Source of the DNA: Rhodomicrobium sp. Az07
Lineage (GTDB): Bacteria > Pseudomonadota > Alphaproteobacteria > Rhizobiales > Rhodomicrobiaceae
Assembly: GCF_018619475.1 (NCBI RefSeq)
Contig: NZ_JAHFZG010000007.1
Location: forward strand, 104,395 to 168,394
Length of the DNA stretch: 64,000 nt
Reading direction: 5' to 3'
The position numbers were made by a program, and so were the translations under genes. The notes beneath the pieces are model-generated. The model was given only the letters and a program-made list of their open reading frames with translations, was not told where the DNA came from and did not search any database. How positions within the stretch are numbered: the first letter of the stretch is position 1; every line of letters begins with the position of its first letter. This document shows, one piece after another, positions 61,831 to 64,000 of the stretch.

Positions 61831-63897
61831 CTTCAGACGTCCGACCGTTGCGCTCGCACAGCCGGGCCTCACCGCGTCGCCGACCGACTACGGCGCGCTT
61901 CTCCAGACCACGGCATCCGCGACCGCTCCGGGCGGCACCGGCACCAGCACCGAAGTCAAGGTTACGCCCGGCGGCGTGACGCGCCAGGACATCGGCGGCG
62001 GTTACATGATCCTCGAACAGGCGACGAAGACGCGCTCCACCGTGACGCGCGACGCCATCGACAAGCAGTCGCCGACCTCGAACCCCTATCAGATGATCAA
62101 TCTTCTGCCGGGCGTCATCCAGTCGAGTTCGGATAACACGGGCCTCAACGGCGGCAACATCCGCCTGCGCGGTTTCAACTCGGACCACGTCGGCATGACC
62201 ATCGAAGGCATGCCGGTGAACGACTCGGGTAACTACGCTCTTTACCCGCAGGAATACGTCGACTCCGAGAACATCCAGCAAATCTCCATCGCGCAAGGGT
62301 CGCCGGATCTCGACTCGCCGCATGTCGGCTCCGCAGGCGGCGTGATCAACATCTACATGCGCGATCCGTCGAAGGACGCAGGCGCTTATGCTTCCTTCTC
62401 GGCCGGTTCCGACGCCCTGTTGCGCACCTTCACCCGCATCGAGTCGGGCGAGATCAACGGCGTCAGCGCCTATGTCAGCTACTCGAAACTCTCGAAGGAT
62501 CACTGGATCGGGCCAGGCAGCGACGACCGCGAGCACATTGACTTCAAAGCGAAGTGGGAGTTGTCGCCCGGCAACACGATCCGCTTCGCGGCGATCTACA
62601 ACGATGCGCTGAACAACTTTTACAGGAACCCGACGAAAGCGCAGTCAGGCCAGCCCTATAGCGCTTGGGGCTACAAGACCTCTCCTGGGGTTGCTCCCGG
62701 ATTTGTCTCGAACTACTATGGCTATGCTATGAACCCGTTCAAGAACTTGATCTTGAGCGCGCCATCAAACTTCACTCTCTCATCAAATTTGAAGTTCGAC
62801 ACGATTCCGTACTACTGGTACGGCTACGGCAGTGGCGGCGGCACCCAGACGATTTCGGAGACAACCGGCCTCCCCTCATTCGCCCCCTGGGGCAATATCA
62901 ACGTAACGGGCGACATCAACGGCGGCGGCACGACCGACAACATCCGTTTCTACAACCCGTCGATCACCGAGACGCATCGCCCCGGTGTCATCAATAAGTT
63001 TACATATGACTACGGCAACCACCAGATTGTGGCAGGCCACTGGTTCGAATATGCGATGCACCACCAGTGGGGGCCTTATGCCAGACTGAATGCGAACGGA
63101 ACTGTTTCTGACTACTTCGCGGATGCGGGCGGGATCAGCGTCTCGGACATCACGGGCGCGGCCTGCACAAATCTCGTGACCGGTCTCGGCACCACCTGCC
63201 CGAACGGCCAGATACAGAAGCGCAACTGGCAGACGGATACCATGACCAACATGGTCTTCCTCGGCGACACCTGGAAGGCGACGGAAAAGCTGACGGTCAT
63301 GTACGGCGTGAAGCAGGTCTGGGTCGACCGCACCGTTGACAACCGGCTGCCGGGTGGCGTCGAGCAGAGCCTCTACGACACGGCGACGCTCCCGACCGCG
63401 GGCGTCCGCTACAAGATCGACAAGGACAACACGGTTTTCGCGAACTTCGCGACCTCCTTCCGCTCGCCGCCGAACTACACGCTGACGCCGGCCGGCAACT
63501 ACATCCTCAACTCGACGGTCCCGATGGAAGAGGGCAAGTCCTTCGAAATCGGCCATCGCTATCAGGGCACGACGTTCGCGACGTCTGTCACTGCGTTCTA
63601 TGGCACGTTCCAGAACTACCAGGTTTCGACCAACATTTACGATGTGAACGGCGCCAGTCAGCAAGTTACCGTTAATGCGGGCGATGTCATTAACTACGGC
63701 ATCAACGCAGAGCTTGGGCTGCGGCCGATCTACAACCTCCGGCCGTATATTTCCGCCGAATTGATCCGCACCGAGATGCTCGACAACTCGCTTGAGGCAT
63801 ACGGCACGAAGAATGGCAGCAAGGTGAACGACTACCTTCGCACCAGCGGGAAACAGCTTCCCGGCGCGCCGAACTACTCGTTCGGTTTCGGCCGAGG
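61831..63897 (+). pseudogene. TonB-dependent receptor, truncated at both ends
   Basis: About 690 codons in one frame code for a TonB-dependent outer-membrane receptor. The plug is clear: STVTRDAIDKQSPTSNPYQM, NIRLRGFNSDHVGMTIEGMPV, and GSPDLDSPHVGSAGGVINIY. Beta-barrel strands follow with periodic aromatic residues to YSFGFG near 63895. There is no signal peptide, because the 5' end runs into tonB in another frame. The 3' end lacks the last strands and the terminal Phe; 30 bp of foreign-looking sequence lead to a chance stop at 63926-63928. The ligand is unknown. It is not expected to work as encoded here. Confidence 0.82.
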
Positions 63898-64000
63898 TTG
63901 TGTGAGAAGTCCAGCTTTGGAACAGTGAATCTGCCTAGACTCTCCTCGCAAGGCGGCGAGGAGGATTCGATGACGAGCTTTGTGCGCGGGGCGGATCGCA
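63898..64000 (+). mobile_element. Left end of an insertion sequence, probably IS1182 family
   Basis: The receptor frame breaks at about 63895-63903, and a good ribosome-binding site GAGGAGG and an ATG (63970) follow with a coding start typical of IS1182-type transposases. The exact terminal inverted repeat cannot be set because the other end is outside the window. The family assignment rests on the first ten residues of the transposase. Confidence 0.55.
63970..64000 (+). CDS. Transposase, 5' end (partial)
   Basis: The ten visible codons, MTSFVRGADR, resemble the conserved beginning of IS1182-family DDE transposases (M-RFVRGEDR-Q pattern). The strong ribosome-binding site GAGGAGG lies 5-7 bases before the ATG. 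The gene runs off the window. Confidence 0.55.
   Translation, partial: MTSFVRGADR

Noticed and set aside
61396..63928. A natural TonB-receptor fusion protein
   Set aside because: The two parts are in different frames, the TonB C-terminal domain is missing, and no signal peptide precedes the receptor plug.

Overview
The window looks like a chromosomal segment of a GC-rich alphaproteobacterium, most likely of the order Hyphomicrobiales. The pointers are the gene neighbourhood rpsT-dnaA-dnaN-recF-gyrB, a complex I NDUFA12 subunit, DUF2155 next to aat, an AccB biotin site of the form EAMKT, a bactofilin, and a NuoE with a long C-terminal extension. A photoactive-yellow-protein homologue would fit a phototroph or a relative of one. 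The genus cannot be fixed from this sequence alone. Nearly all of the window is core chromosome. Accessory-looking material is the gene inserted between nuoC and nuoD, and roughly the last 10 kb.

Layout: 1-6.4 kb carries the 3' part of a ChbG/HpnK-type deacetylase, a YfhO-like membrane protein, a GNAT acetyltransferase and a hybrid histidine kinase. 6.5-14.3 kb is a respiratory complex I block, nuoABCDEF. It is interrupted by a methyltransferase-like gene and two small membrane-protein genes, and it stops after nuoF, so nuoG-N must lie elsewhere. 14.3-21.3 kb is a minus-strand four-gene unit, MoxR ATPase - DUF58 - DUF4159 - VWA/amidotransferase-like membrane protein, which resembles a chaperone/surface-stress module. 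21.4-24.2 kb holds a Nudix CoA pyrophosphatase, cca and rpsT, then a candidate structured small RNA.

25-31.7 kb is the replication block dnaA, dnaN, recF, gyrB. 31.7-41.9 kb holds a YbjQ protein, bactofilin, a Bcp peroxiredoxin, a giant AsmA/DUF3971 protein, tyrS, anmK and the translation set rbfA-truB-rpsO. 42-52.1 kb carries a chorismate-lyase-like protein, a secreted protein with eukaryotic-type cysteine-rich repeats, an aminotransferase, an M48 protease with TPRs, a DsbA-like oxidoreductase, aroQ-accB-accC, aat, DUF2155, a frameshifted methyltransferase and NDUFA12. thrS and an OafA-type acyltransferase follow.

The last 8 kb is the most unusual part. A cyclic-nucleotide-binding-like domain is fused to a CPBP (CAAX protease-like) membrane domain. 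It faces a two-gene minus-strand unit in which a multi-PAS histidine kinase with a receiver-like domain lacking its phosphoacceptor Asp is followed, 7 bp later, by a stand-alone photoactive yellow protein homologue keeping the chromophore-binding Cys and the buried Glu. Beyond that is a decayed TonB system: exbD without a neighbouring exbB, a tonB that loses its C-terminal domain, and a TonB-dependent receptor lacking its signal peptide and cut at the 3' end by what looks like an IS1182-family insertion sequence running off the window.
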